Assembly (NCBI RefSeq): GCF_000495435.3
Contig: NZ_AXUN02000101.1
Coordinates: 1-33,999 of the forward strand
Reading direction: 5' to 3'
Source of the DNA: Youngiibacter fragilis 232.1
Lineage (GTDB): Bacteria > Bacillota > Clostridia > Clostridiales > Clostridiaceae
DNA length: 33,999 nucleotides
The notes beneath the pieces are model-generated. The model was not told the origin of the DNA. It was given only the letters and a program-made list of their open reading frames with translations, and did not search any database. Numbering within the stretch: position 1 is the stretch's first letter; every line of letters begins with the position of its first letter. The position numbers were made by a program, and so were the translations under genes. Shown here one piece after another: positions 1 through 8,589 of the stretch.

Positions 1-178
1 TTCTTTCCTAATAAATTATATCCCAAACTTGACTTCAGTTCATGCCATTGCTGCATTTTGTGATAGTGAAGCAGGTATGCCATTTTCGGGGATAGCTTTC
101 AGCTCCTGAAAGCTTAATGGAACGTAATGCAGCGAAGTGGTATACTCAGGTTGAGATTACCTTTAGGAAGTGATTATC

Positions 179-703
179 ATGTCCAGGAAGTTTAAGACAG
201 TTATCTTACTCTTTTTATGCATCTCGTCGATACCTGTTCTTCCCGGATGCAGCGCAAAGAGTGCTGAAGGCTTTGCCATATACCTTACAAAGGACGATAT
301 CGCGCCAGCAAATATGGAAGCTCTCAGCCACGTTGAGAAATCCTCCATGCCGCTCCTCACTGAAAAGGAACTTGTATCCTATGATGCAGGAGAGCACGCT
401 ATGCTGCTTACAGCAGAGGGTATGAGGAGACTTGATGGGCTTGATGTCTCGACAAGAGGAAAATCCTTCCTTGTCTGTGTCGATGGACAGCCGATCTATT
501 GGGGGGCATTCTGGACACCAATTTCATCAATGTCCTTTGAAGGGGTAGTGATAATGCTTCCATTCACTTCCACTGAAGACAATATCGTCAGGATCAGCCT
601 CGGATATCCTGGAGAATCCTTCTATAAAGGCAATGACCCGAGAAACGATAAAAGTGTTATGGAGGCATTGGAAAAAGCCGGAAAGCTTACAGTAAGACCA
701 TAA
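179..703 (+). CDS. Putative lipoprotein of unknown function
   Basis: Predicted 174-residue exported lipoprotein; I do not recognise the family. The N-terminus has a positively charged start (MSRKFK), a hydrophobic stretch and a lipobox ending in LPGC, with the Cys near residue 24, so it should be lipidated and anchored on the outer face of the membrane. The ATG at 179 is chosen because AGGAAG at 165-170 sits 8 bases upstream; a GTG at 170 in the same frame overlaps that site. The mature part is a small mixed alpha/beta domain with no obvious catalytic motif. The gene stands alone and is followed by a strong hairpin shared with the convergent arsC. Exported lipoprotein is well supported; function is unknown. 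Confidence 0.8.
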   Translation: MSRKFKTVILLFLCISSIPVLPGCSAKSAEGFAIYLTKDDIAPANMEALSHVEKSSMPLLTEKELVSYDAGEHAMLLTAEGMRRLDGLDVSTRGKSFLVCVDGQPIYWGAFWTPISSMSFEGVVIMLPFTSTEDNIVRISLGYPGESFYKGNDPRNDKSVMEALEKAGKLTVRP

Positions 704-717
704 GTCCTGAAACGCTT

Positions 718-757
718 CAAAGCCATCCGAAGAGCCTTTCTCCGGATGGCTTTGGTT
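718..757. terminator. Bidirectional terminator hairpin between lipoprotein gene and arsC
   Basis: A perfect 12-bp stem (CAAAGCCATCCG at 718-729 pairing with CGGATGGCTTTG at 743-754) is followed by GTTTAT on the + strand. It lies between two convergent genes and probably ends both transcripts. Confidence 0.7.
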
Positions 758-804
758 TATCTGTCCATTAATGTAAATTGACTATGAGGTCCTGACAATC
801 CGAT

Positions 805-1248
805 TCACCTTCTGGTGATCGAATACTCCCTGTACTGGCTTATTAGCTGCTCCACCCTGTCCTTGATCTCATCCCTCACCCTTCTAGTCTCCTGAAGCTT
901 CTCGTCGTCAGTCCCCCTGAAGTCTGCAGGATCCTCAATGTTCCAGCTCAGAGTATGCAGCGCTGAAGGAAATATGGGACATCTCTGCCCGTTTATCTCG
1001 TCGCATACCTTTACGACAATTGAATATGACTTTCCCTTCCTGTAGAAGTCAAAAACTGAGTCTGTCTTGTTTTTGCTTATGTCAATTCCTATCTCATCCA
1101 TTACCTTTACAGCCAGGGGGTTCAGGTTCCCCTCTTCTATCCCTGCGCTTTCGGCTTCAAAATGCTCACCGCCTAGCTTATTAAGAAACGCTTCAGCCAC
1201 CTGGCTTCTTGCAGAATTGTGCACACATACGAACAATACCTTCAGCAT
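805..1248 (-). CDS. arsC: Arsenate reductase, low-molecular-weight phosphatase family
   Basis: Cytoplasmic 147-residue protein of the low-molecular-weight tyrosine phosphatase fold. The phosphate loop is at the N-terminus (CVHNSARS, Cys at residue 8), and a Cys pair in the middle (VCDEINGQRCP) matches the resolving cysteines of thioredoxin-coupled ArsC, which reduces arsenate to arsenite. The conserved W-x-I-x-DPADF segment follows, as in Bacillus-type ArsC. GAGGTGAT lies 6 bases before the ATG at 1248. No arsB, acr3 or arsR is present in the window, so this is a stand-alone copy. A tyrosine phosphatase role is less likely because of the extra cysteines. Confidence 0.88.
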   Translation of the reverse strand: MLKVLFVCVHNSARSQVAEAFLNKLGGEHFEAESAGIEEGNLNPLAVKVMDEIGIDISKNKTDSVFDFYRKGKSYSIVVKVCDEINGQRCPIFPSALHTLSWNIEDPADFRGTDDEKLQETRRVRDEIKDRVEQLISQYREYSITRR

Positions 1249-1355
1249 TATCTGATCACCTCAAAAATATGGTAATCAGATTGTAAACCAAATATTCGGA
1301 TACTGTTACCTTGCTTTGGTAAAATCCATATTAAGTATGTGTTATGTTTTAAGCC

Positions 1356-2537
1356 TTAATTGGAGGGCTTGCTTTCCTCGAGTATCAGTGTGGATATTTT
1401 TTCAGCTGAGTTCCTTATGACCTTGATCTCAACGCTGTCTCCGACCTCGTATCCATCGAGTGCAGCTGTTATCTCAGCTGCTGTTGAGACCTCGGTACCG
1501 CCAACCGAAACTATAAGGTCTCCGCTCTTTAGCCCTGAAGCTTCAGCATTGCTTCCACCTGTCACCTTGAGTACGTATACTCCTGTCTGCGACACCCTGT
1601 ACATCATGGCTTCCTGGTTTGACGCGATATCCAGGAAGGTCATCCCAAGGCTTATCCTTCCCCTGACATAGCCGTTCTGCATCAGCTCGAGCATCACTGA
1701 CTTCACATCATTGATTGGGATTGCGAATCCCAGGCCTTCCACATCCGTTCCTGATGACTTCGCAACAACTATGCCAATGAGGTTTCCTGAGCCATCGAAG
1801 AGGCCTCCTCCTGAATTTCCCGGGTTGATCGCCGCATTGGTCTGAAGCAGGCTCATTGTCTGGTCGTCCAGGGTTATGTCCCTGTCCAGTGCGCTGATGA
1901 TACCATCAGTTACCGTGCCACCCAGCTGCCCAAGGGGGTTGCCTATCGCTACAACATCATTGCCTACAACCAGAGTGGATGAATCACCAAGGGTTGCCGG
2001 TGAAAGTCCGGAAGCTTCAATCCTTATTATCGCAATATCGGTCTCAACATCGGTCCCGATAAGCTCGGCTTCGTACTCATCTCCTGATACAAGCCTCACT
2101 GTTATCTTCTCTGCTCCTTCTATGACGTGGTTATTGGTCACTATGTAGCCATCCTCGGTTATAATGACTCCGCTGCCCGCTCCTTCAGATACGTACTGTG
2201 GTGTCCTTTGGCCAGTGACGATCACCTCCGTGGTTATCTCAACAACTGAGGGTGCTGCCAGTTCCGCGATTTCCGGAATGCTAAGGCTTTCTGAAAGGCT
2301 TCCAGTGAGGAAGACCGCTTCCACCGATGCTGATTCCGATGAGCTGTCTGTGACATCTTTCCCCATGGCATCCAAAAGTGAGCCTATTGAAACCGCGAGG
2401 CATATTGAAGCAACGGCGGCTATCCTTCCCCACTTCTTCCTCTTCCTCCTGGGTGGTTCTGCAGAACCCCACTCGCCCTGTCTCTCTATTCCATCCCTTT
2501 CAACAATATCTTCCTTGACCTCGTCATTTTCGAACAT
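1356..2537 (-). CDS. htrA: HtrA/DegP-type membrane-anchored serine protease with PDZ domain
   Basis: Envelope quality-control protease of about 393 residues. A charged cytoplasmic head (about 1-38, with RRKRKK) is followed by one membrane segment (about 39-58), a Ser-rich linker, a trypsin-like domain (about 90-275) and a C-terminal PDZ domain (about 300-385). The catalytic triad is visible: His in TNNHVIEG (about 137), Asp in ETDIAII (about 167) and Ser in NPGNSGGG (about 242). Two ATGs lie 6 bases apart; the one at 2537 is preferred because AGGGGAG is about 8 bases away, while it nearly touches the ATG at 2543. In Bacillus, HtrA proteases are induced by secretion and heat stress through CssRS; no CssRS genes are in this window. 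Length and domain order are normal for the family. Confidence 0.93.
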   Translation of the reverse strand: MFENDEVKEDIVERDGIERQGEWGSAEPPRRKRKKWGRIAAVASICLAVSIGSLLDAMGKDVTDSSSESASVEAVFLTGSLSESLSIPEIAELAAPSVVEITTEVIVTGQRTPQYVSEGAGSGVIITEDGYIVTNNHVIEGAEKITVRLVSGDEYEAELIGTDVETDIAIIRIEASGLSPATLGDSSTLVVGNDVVAIGNPLGQLGGTVTDGIISALDRDITLDDQTMSLLQTNAAINPGNSGGGLFDGSGNLIGIVVAKSSGTDVEGLGFAIPINDVKSVMLELMQNGYVRGRISLGMTFLDIASNQEAMMYRVSQTGVYVLKVTGGSNAEASGLKSGDLIVSVGGTEVSTAAEITAALDGYEVGDSVEIKVIRNSAEKISTLILEESKPSN

Positions 2538-2734
2538 CTTCATCTCTCCCCTGCTGCATTTTATTTAAGAAAACGGCTATGCCATCTCTTTCCTTAATCT
2601 GATTCTACTGCTGCAAGGTCTTGATTTCCCCGAATGAAGGGCTCACAATTGAAGCAAGAAGAACGCAAAAATCCGTACCTTATTGCTGAAGTTTCCGTAA
2701 AAGACCCTGTGGATTCATCTCAGGAAAGCAAAAT

Positions 2735-2758
2735 CCCCCGGAATACCTTCCGGGGGAC
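2735..2758 (-). terminator. Terminator of the DEAD-box helicase gene
   Basis: A perfect 10-bp G+C-rich stem (TCCCCCGGAA and TTCCGGGGGA) with the 4-base loop TACC is followed on the minus strand by TTTTGCTTT. It lies just past the helicase stop codon at 2763. Confidence 0.85.
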
Positions 2759-2762
2759 CATT

Positions 2763-4060
2763 TTAAAATGCTTTTCTGTTGTACTGCTTTCTCTGCTGCT
2801 TGGAATCTGCACCCCTCATGCCCTTAGGCTGCTGGTTCTGCCTGGATGAATCAGGTCTCCTGCCTGAAGACTGCTGATTCCCATAACCCCTTTGGACCGG
2901 CTGTGAGGAAGCTGCTTCTGTCGGAACCTCAACAAGCGGGAACGGATGGTCAGAAACCACTGGTATGCTCTTCGAAATCAGCTTCTGGATGTCCTTGAGG
3001 AGAGGCTTCTCCTCCTGGTCGCAGAACGAGATGGCCGTTCCTCCAAGTCCTGCCCTTCCGGTCCTTCCTATCCTGTGCACATAGGTTTCAGGTACTTCGG
3101 AAGGTCATATATGATTACGTGGGAAAGCTCATCCAAATCTATTCCCCTTGCGGCGATATCCGTAGCAACGAGGATCCTTGTCTTTCTCTCCTTGAAGTTG
3201 CTTAAGGCAAGCTGCCTTGCGCCCTGGGATTTGTTTCCATGTATTGCCTGAGCCTGGAAGCCGCTCTTGTCCAGCTGCTTCACTATCTTGTCAGCCCCAT
3301 GCTTTGTCCTTGAGAATACAAGTGCAGTATCTATGTCCTTGTCCTTAAGGAGCTTTTCAAGCAGCTTTATCTTGTTGGCCTTGTTAACGAAATAGACCGA
3401 CTGGTCAATTGTGTCGACTGTTGACGCTACTGGAGCCACACTGATCCTTACAGGGTCCTTCAGTATGGAATCGGCAAGCTTCGAGATCTCATCCGGCATT
3501 GTTGCTGAAAAGAACATGGTCTGCCTTACCTTTGGAAGGAATCCGATTATCCTCATCACATCATGTATCATTCCCATATCAAGCATCATGTCCGCCTCAT
3601 CGAGGACAAAGTACTTCACCTTGTCAAGATTCACGAACTTCTGCCCTATGAGGTCAAGGAGCCTTCCAGGAGTTGCGACAAGTATGTCAGCTCCCCTTGA
3701 CAGCTCATCCGTCTGAGGATTCTGTGACACACCCCCGAAAAGAACCATTGTCTTCAGGCTGAGGTGCCTTCCGTAGGACGTGAAGCTGTCCTTTATCTGT
3801 ATGGCAAGCTCCCTTGTAGGTGCAAGTATGAGAGCCTTGATCTCCTTCCTGCCCTTCTTCTGCTCGCCCGAAAGCCCCTGCAGTATGGGAATTGAAAATG
3901 CGGCTGTCTTTCCGGTCCCTGTCTGTGCAGTGCCCAGAAGGTCCTTGCCTTTAAGCAGTGCCGGTATCGACTGCGCCTGTATGTCTGTGGCTTCAAGATA
4001 GCCTTCTTCCTTAAGTGACTTCTGTATTTGCTTTATGATATCAAGATTTTCAAATAACAA
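2763..4060 (-). pseudogene. DEAD-box ATP-dependent RNA helicase, interrupted by a one-base frameshift
   Basis: RNA helicase of the DeaD/RhlE group. Residues 1-330 read from a TTG start at 4060 (AAGGAG 6-7 bases upstream) and contain AQTGTGKT (45-52), PTRELA, TPGRLLD, DEAD (154-157), SAT (185-187) and ARGIDL. The frame then ends at a TAG right after the LPKYLK segment. The missing motif VI ([10 protein letters not shown]) and a basic Gln/Arg-rich tail continue in the next frame from about 3080 to 2763. Restoring one base in the short A run (minus strand, 3086-3088) gives [15 protein letters not shown] and one protein of about 432 residues, normal for the family. Without motif VI the product could not couple ATP hydrolysis to unwinding. 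A sequencing error is as likely as true inactivation, because the rest of both halves is intact. Confidence 0.85.
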
Positions 4061-4242
4061 TAATTTCTCCTTTTGCAGTATGCGCTATACAAATCAGACT
4101 TCTTCAATCATAAAAATGATCCGGCTTCATAGGACCCAGTCTGTCAGCAGTTCTGGTTCCACCAGAGGAACAACCGCTTAAATCAGGTGCTTATCCTGTT
4201 ACGCCGGAATGGATGACCATTGTTATTCATTACAGAAGCGTC

Positions 4243-4265
4243 ATGCCGCTTAATTTTTGCGGCAT
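4243..4265 (-). terminator. Possible weak terminator downstream of the esterase gene
   Basis: A 7-bp perfect stem (ATGCCGC and GCGGCAT) with an A+T-rich 9-base loop lies about 50 bases past the esterase stop codon. It lacks a clear T run on the minus strand, so termination is only inferred. Confidence 0.3.
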
Positions 4266-4316
4266 TCCAATTATACTCTCAATTTGATGCAATGTAAAAT
4301 TTTTAATTCCTTTGCA

Positions 4317-4988
4317 CTATATACCTTCAGATATGAACCTTATGCCTTTTGCGATACGCTCCGGTATTTCAAAGAAATGATTGCCCTCGTTCATCTCGAA
4401 ACTGACCTTATACCCCTTTTCTTCAAGAAGCCCACATGTCCTCCTTGTCCAATCCCCGACCCTCGCCATCCTGGGATTCCTTGAGCGCTCCTCCTTGTCA
4501 CCAAGGGAGATATAAAACCTGGGGTATTTGCTGGATGAGCTGAAGTTCTCGACGAAGTCAAGCCACCCGTCGTACCAGAGGGATCCGGACATGGAAGCAG
4601 CTGAGGTGAAATCTTTTGAAGTCATCGCGGAATAAAGCGCAAACAGGCCGCCAAGCGAATAACCGGCTATTGCTCTTTTATGCCCTGAGCCAGTCAATCC
4701 CTTCTCAGCCTCCGGCATTATCTTATCTGCCAGAATCTTTAGGAACTCATCTGCCTTGCCTGAAAAGACAGGCTGTCCCCTGAAGGCTGCAGGAGCCTCC
4801 CAAGGGGTAAGGTCCCTCTCCCAGTCTATACCTTCTATTGAAACAAGGACGATATCCAGGTCTACCACAAGAGGAAGAAGCTTTTCAGTCTCTTCCCCTA
4901 TGAGATAGATCACTTTGGAGCTCGATGACCTGCTGAAATCATGGATTGAAATCCTGTAGTTCCCAACATTGAATATGCTGTTCTCCAT
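4317..4988 (-). CDS. Alpha/beta-hydrolase esterase (COG2819-like)
   Basis: Predicted 223-residue serine hydrolase. The nucleophile elbow GYSLGG sits near residues 108-113, followed by a short GSLWYDG stretch, a YISLGDKEERS segment typical of enterochelin-esterase-like enzymes (COG2819), and a late His in EGNHFFEIP that would complete the triad. No signal peptide is seen, so it should be cytoplasmic. The start lies 2 bases after the stop of the upstream DUF362 gene, so the two are co-transcribed and probably translationally coupled. The substrate is not evident; siderophore esters or acyl esters are the family's usual range, and no siderophore genes are nearby. Confidence 0.8.
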   Translation of the reverse strand: MENSIFNVGNYRISIHDFSRSSSSKVIYLIGEETEKLLPLVVDLDIVLVSIEGIDWERDLTPWEAPAAFRGQPVFSGKADEFLKILADKIMPEAEKGLTGSGHKRAIAGYSLGGLFALYSAMTSKDFTSAASMSGSLWYDGWLDFVENFSSSSKYPRFYISLGDKEERSRNPRMARVGDWTRRTCGLLEEKGYKVSFEMNEGNHFFEIPERIAKGIRFISEGI

Positions 4989-4990
4989 TC

Positions 4991-6148
4991 CTATCCTACC
5001 CGAAACAGCTTACCGATAAGCTTCCTTCTTGTCACTATGGCACCCTTAGGGCAGAGCTCCTGGCAGCAGAAGCACCTGATGCACTTGCTGTAGTCCCATT
5101 TCGGGACTTTCTTTCCATTACGTTCGACAAAGGTTATGACATCAGGTCTCCTTGGACAGACTTCGTCGCACATCCTGCAGCTTATGCATTTTTCGTCGAT
5201 AACCACTGGGTCCGGAGCCGTTAGTGACCCGATGAGATTGTTAAGCTTGGGGCTCAGGAAATTTACTGCACCGGCGCTTCTGGACAGCTTGAAGTCATCG
5301 CATTTAAGCGAGTCGATGGTCTCACCCAGTACTTCGATGTCTTCAGGCATTACCTTTCCCCAGCCTGTCTCGCGGACCGCCTTCAGGAACGGTACGTGGA
5401 GGACCTTGTCATATCCTATGAGCCTTACCGCCACAGAATCAACCGCAGCAAGGTCCTCTCCCATTATTATTGAATCAAGCCTCTTCGGCGTCCCGTTCCT
5501 CGGTCCGTTGCCCTCCATGGCGACAATGCCGTCCAGTATTGCAAAGCTAGTTCCTACCAGAGAATTGAGGTCCAGCAGCATCTTTGCGAAATTCATCGGG
5601 TCAGGCTGCTTCGTATGCCAGACAGCTTTCTGTGATCCATAGAGACAGCCGAACTGGTTCTTTACAGCACCGGTATAGTACATCATGGCATGGGTCTTGA
5701 GCTTAGGCAAAGATATCACCACATCAGCCTCATAAGGTGCCCTGGCAACATCCCAGTACCTGAACATGATCGGATCATCAAGCTCCACGTGGACTTCATC
5801 CCTAAAATCCGCGAATTTCACTCCATATCTGTCAGCGACCTCAATGAGGCCACCCTTTTCGGCTGCCTTCCTGGCATCCGAGGAGCCAGGAGAATCTCCG
5901 AAGGAGATGTCATCTGAGTACTCCGATACGATCCTTATAACTGCCTCAAACATGGCATAGTGTGTTATTACCGGGGAGCCCTTCTCGACCATGCTGAGAA
6001 GATTGGGCTTTAGCAGCACCCTGCTTCCAGCCGGTATAAGCTTTCTGAGATATGCCTCCCCTCCAAGCATTTCAAAGCCTTCCCTCAGTTTCCTTTCAAG
6101 TGAATCAACATCATAGCTGTCATGCCTCAAGAGACAAACCTTTTCCAT
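4991..6148 (-). CDS. DUF362 domain protein with two 4Fe-4S ferredoxin clusters
   Basis: About 385 residues. The N-terminal and central part (about 1-290) is a DUF362 domain, with the characteristic LLKPNLL, DSPG and LPKLKTH segments. The C-terminus holds two ferredoxin motifs, CISCRMCDEVCP and CIRCFCCQELCP, each able to bind a [4Fe-4S] cluster. Such proteins are common in anaerobes, but their reaction is not established; an electron-transfer or redox-maturation role is inferred. The ATG at 6148 is preferred over an in-frame start at 6205 because GAGGGG lies just upstream of it. The gene is followed at once by the esterase gene and preceded by a probable promoter at 6217-6244. Confidence 0.87.
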   Translation of the reverse strand: MEKVCLLRHDSYDVDSLERKLREGFEMLGGEAYLRKLIPAGSRVLLKPNLLSMVEKGSPVITHYAMFEAVIRIVSEYSDDISFGDSPGSSDARKAAEKGGLIEVADRYGVKFADFRDEVHVELDDPIMFRYWDVARAPYEADVVISLPKLKTHAMMYYTGAVKNQFGCLYGSQKAVWHTKQPDPMNFAKMLLDLNSLVGTSFAILDGIVAMEGNGPRNGTPKRLDSIIMGEDLAAVDSVAVRLIGYDKVLHVPFLKAVRETGWGKVMPEDIEVLGETIDSLKCDDFKLSRSAGAVNFLSPKLNNLIGSLTAPDPVVIDEKCISCRMCDEVCPRRPDVITFVERNGKKVPKWDYSKCIRCFCCQELCPKGAIVTRRKLIGKLFRVG

Positions 6149-6216
6149 AAAACAACCCCTCAATACTAATAATGAAATCTGTACGGAAGCTAAACTAACT
6201 CCCACCTTTTCCCCTA

Positions 6217-6244
6217 ATTATATATCCCCCACAGTATATAGCAA
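6217..6244 (-). promoter_or_regulatory. Probable promoter of the DUF362-esterase operon
   Basis: On the minus strand TTGCTA (6244-6239) and TATAAT (6222-6217) are separated by 16 bases, about 70 bases before the preferred DUF362 start. The -10 box is perfect and the -35 box matches at four of six positions. Confidence 0.55.
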
Positions 6245-6386
6245 AGCATATGGAACCAATACCCCCGACAAAGTGCAGATTGTTGAAGGATACAGGCATC
6301 CATCTTCCAAAAATGCATTAGTATGATTGAACCTAATCTGAAACTCATACACAAATTTGCTTTCTGTTCATGATTAGATTGCCATT

Positions 6387-6434
6387 ATTTGACAATCTCA
6401 TTAAATTATCTGCTTAAATTTGATAATCGCATTA
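6387..6434 (+). repeat. Imperfect 17-bp direct repeat pair, 31 bp apart
   Basis: ATTTGACAATCTCATTA (6387-6403) and ATTTGATAATCGCATTA (6418-6434) match at 15 of 17 positions. The 31-bp offset is close to three helical turns, which would place both copies on the same DNA face. A regulator site or chance in A+T-rich DNA are both possible. Confidence 0.4.
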
Positions 6435-6710
6435 TTTCCATTTAATTTTGATTATACTTCAGTTTTAATCAAGTATTTTGTTGTTATTTTCATTTTTTTG
6501 TTAGAAAAGTAACTTAGTTAATAATGTGAAAAACTATTTTCAAACACCTCAAATTATAGTATTATAATGTAAACGAAGGTCAATCTAATAATTGATATTA
6601 ATTCTACAATAAATATCAATTTCATCAATGAAATATCCAGTGAAAAATTGGTTTTCGATGAATTGAGGACTTCAATCCAAGTGACAATATCAGAAAAGTG
6701 GAGGTAAATC

Positions 6711-7400
6711 ATGAGAGCATATGTTGAAAAGATAGAGGGAAAGAACGCAATGCTTAAAAGGGAAGACGGGATCAGGATCAAGATCAGGAACAACAGCTAC
6801 CGTTTAGGTGAAGAGCTTCCGGTCGATGTATCTTCCAGCGGAGTCTTCAGCTTTGCAGCAGCTACCGCTGTTGCAGCAGTATTCATGGTAGGCCTGTTCC
6901 TTGCAGCATACCTTACCCCGTATTACTACATAAGCATAGATGCCAATCCAAGCCTGATGGTTCACGCAAACATATTTGAGCGTGTTGTGGGTATCGATCC
7001 CATGAATGAAGAGGCAGAGGAACTGTTTGGCGGAAGAAGCTACAACAACATGAAGGTTGAAGATGCGGTTGTCGATGCCTTGTCAACTATAGGTGCAGCC
7101 GGGTATTTCGAAGGGATGAGCGCCGATGTGTTCCTTGCACCGGCTACAAGGAATGAAGCCAAATCAAAGCTTCTCGCAGCAAAACTCAAGGATACCGTAG
7201 AATCACAGATAAGAAGGAATGGAATAGACGCCAGCATTGAGGCTGATTCAGTAAGCTACTATCTGTTCAGGGACGCTGAGAGACTTGGCGTATCACACGG
7301 CAAGCTCCACATCATACAGAACCTGCTTGGATTGGACATAGCAGGAAACATAGAACTTACAGTTAAACAGCTGTTGGAGAAGCTTGACCTAGCGAAGTGA
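6711..7400 (+). CDS. rsgI: RsgI-like anti-sigma factor domain protein
   Basis: A 229-residue single-pass membrane protein. Residues 1-40 form a short cytoplasmic beta domain like the RsgI N-terminal anti-sigma domain (MRAYVEKIEGKNAMLKREDG). A membrane segment spans about 46-68, and the outside part begins with YISIDANPS (about 73-81) and NIFERVVGIDPMNEE, the hallmark of the RsgI peri-membrane domain. In Bacillus and clostridia RsgI binds and inhibits the alternative sigma factor SigI, normally encoded just upstream; here no sigI is visible upstream. The external part is short and lacks the carbohydrate-binding modules seen in cellulolytic clostridia. GGAGG lies about 6 bases before the ATG. 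The domain assignment is fairly secure; the partner is unknown. Confidence 0.82.
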   Translation: MRAYVEKIEGKNAMLKREDGIRIKIRNNSYRLGEELPVDVSSSGVFSFAAATAVAAVFMVGLFLAAYLTPYYYISIDANPSLMVHANIFERVVGIDPMNEEAEELFGGRSYNNMKVEDAVVDALSTIGAAGYFEGMSADVFLAPATRNEAKSKLLAAKLKDTVESQIRRNGIDASIEADSVSYYLFRDAERLGVSHGKLHIIQNLLGLDIAGNIELTVKQLLEKLDLAK

Positions 7401-7436
7401 CCAGAAAACCATTGATACTTCAAATTCACAACATAA

Positions 7437-7459
7437 AAAGCAGCCAAATCGGCTGCTTT
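7437..7459. terminator. Terminator between the rsgI-like gene and the VOC gene
   Basis: The stem AAAGCAGCC / GGCTGCTTT with loop AAATC lies between two convergent genes. The + strand continues with TTCTGCTTTAT and the minus strand with TTTTTATG, so it can serve both directions. Confidence 0.75.
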
Positions 7460-7496
7460 CTGCTTTATATTCAGTTTCACCAGACCGCTGAGACCA

Positions 7497-8375
7497 CTAT
7501 CCTTCATATGCCTTCTCAAGGGCTGCGATGTCAAACTTCTTCATCTTTAGGAACGCTTCAGTTACCCTTCTGATCTTTTCCTTGTCCCCGGTCTTCATCA
7601 TCTCATCCATTGCCGACGGTACGATCTGCCATGAAACCCCGAATTTGTCCTTCAGCCAGCCGCATTGTTCCGCTTCAGGAACGAAGGAAAGCCTGTCCCA
7701 ATAGTAATCTATCTCTTCCTGGTTTTCACAGTTCACAATGAAGGAAACAGCCTCGTTGAACTGAAATTCATGGGCATAGCCGCTGTCCATAGCCGCAAAG
7801 GTCATTCCCTCCAGGGAAAATGAAGCATACATCACCGTTCCCGGCTTGTCGAATTCCAATCCCTCACCATACCTGGTCATGTCTCCCTGCTTAGAATCCC
7901 TGAAGACTTCAGTGTAGAAAGCTATGGCTTCCTCAGCCCTTCCATACTCTTCCCCAACGAACATGAGTGTCGGGGTGATCTTCTGCCTGATCTCACCATC
8001 CACCAGCATGATCTGCCATGAAAGCCCATATTTGTCCGCGCACCACCCGTATCTTGCACTGAAAGTATACGAATCAAGCTCCATGAGGATGCTTCCACCT
8101 TCAGACAGTTTCGACCAAAGGCCGTTAACCTCCTCCGCAGAGCTGCAGTCCACCCTTAATGAAATGGAAGGGTTGAACCTGAAATAGGGCCCCGCGGATA
8201 TCAGCATGAAATCCTGTCCGGCAAGTTTGATTGTGAGCGTTTCAGCGTCTCCCGACGGTGTATCTTCCAGGATGGCTCCCCCGGTAATCATCGAATCCTC
8301 GAATACTCCAACATAGAAATCAGCTGCTTCTCTTGCTTCCTTGTCATACCACAGGTGCGGTACTATCTTACTCAT
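7497..8375 (-). CDS. Two-domain VOC/PhnB-like protein (glyoxalase superfamily)
   Basis: 292 residues made of two tandem PhnB-like VOC domains (about 1-130 and 135-285). Each starts with a predicted substrate strand ([20 protein letters not shown] and [20 protein letters not shown]) and ends in a W-Q-I segment (GLSWQIM, GVSWQIV). This family was once annotated as 3-demethylubiquinone-9 methyltransferase, but it does not carry methyltransferase motifs; the reaction is unknown. The duplication is common in this family. AGGAGG lies 7 bases before the ATG. It is transcribed alone, with a terminator downstream and a TTGACA-containing A+T-rich region upstream (about 8440-8460). Confidence 0.85.
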   Translation of the reverse strand: MSKIVPHLWYDKEAREAADFYVGVFEDSMITGGAILEDTPSGDAETLTIKLAGQDFMLISAGPYFRFNPSISLRVDCSSAEEVNGLWSKLSEGGSILMELDSYTFSARYGWCADKYGLSWQIMLVDGEIRQKITPTLMFVGEEYGRAEEAIAFYTEVFRDSKQGDMTRYGEGLEFDKPGTVMYASFSLEGMTFAAMDSGYAHEFQFNEAVSFIVNCENQEEIDYYWDRLSFVPEAEQCGWLKDKFGVSWQIVPSAMDEMMKTGDKEKIRRVTEAFLKMKKFDIAALEKAYEG

Positions 8376-8546
8376 TTAACTGCCTCCTATATTTACAGAC
8401 GAACAGAATAACTGCTGTCTTTCCTCAAGAATAATTGTATCATGTTAAATTTTGTCAATCCATTAAGAATATGAAAACTTAATGGTACTTTTAAGCTCCA
8501 CCCCTAACATTTCATCACCACTTGAATACGACGAGGGTGATATTCA

Positions 8547-8555
8547 TGCTAAAAT
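8547..8555 (+). promoter_or_regulatory. Possible extended -10 promoter for the kinase/nuclease-HPRT pair
   Basis: TGCTAAAAT (8547-8555) matches an extended -10 element, 34 bases before the start codon. No good -35 hexamer lies at the usual distance, so this is a weak call. Confidence 0.3.
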
Positions 8556-8589
8556 GAAAGTGAGCAGAAATTAGGCAGGTGGTGATGTT

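Larger units (their letters stand above)
6149..6710. other. A+T-rich intergenic region without a recognisable gene
   Basis: About 560 bases between divergent genes. The left end holds the DUF362 promoter. The segment from about 6350 to 6600 is strongly A+T-rich and holds a pair of 17-bp direct repeats and a lone TATAAT at 6563-6568 that may serve the RsgI-like gene. A stop-free stretch of about 45 codons (about 6576-6707, + strand) ends in TAA inside the ribosome-binding site of the next gene, but it has no start codon or family resemblance. I see no sigI coding sequence here. Confidence 0.6.

Noticed and set aside
1-178. TATACT at 141-146 as a promoter for the lipoprotein gene
   Set aside because: No -35 hexamer at a workable distance; TTAATG is 21 bases away. 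The real promoter may lie here but cannot be placed.
2634-2849. 71-codon + strand frame with a hydrophobic segment
   Set aside because: It runs through the helicase terminator hairpin and the helicase C-terminus; the hydrophobic part is the complement of a charged tail.
6576-6707. Stop-free stretch of about 45 codons before the rsgI-like gene as a sigI remnant
   Set aside because: The translated sequence does not resemble the SigI C-terminus, and there is no start codon or ribosome-binding site.
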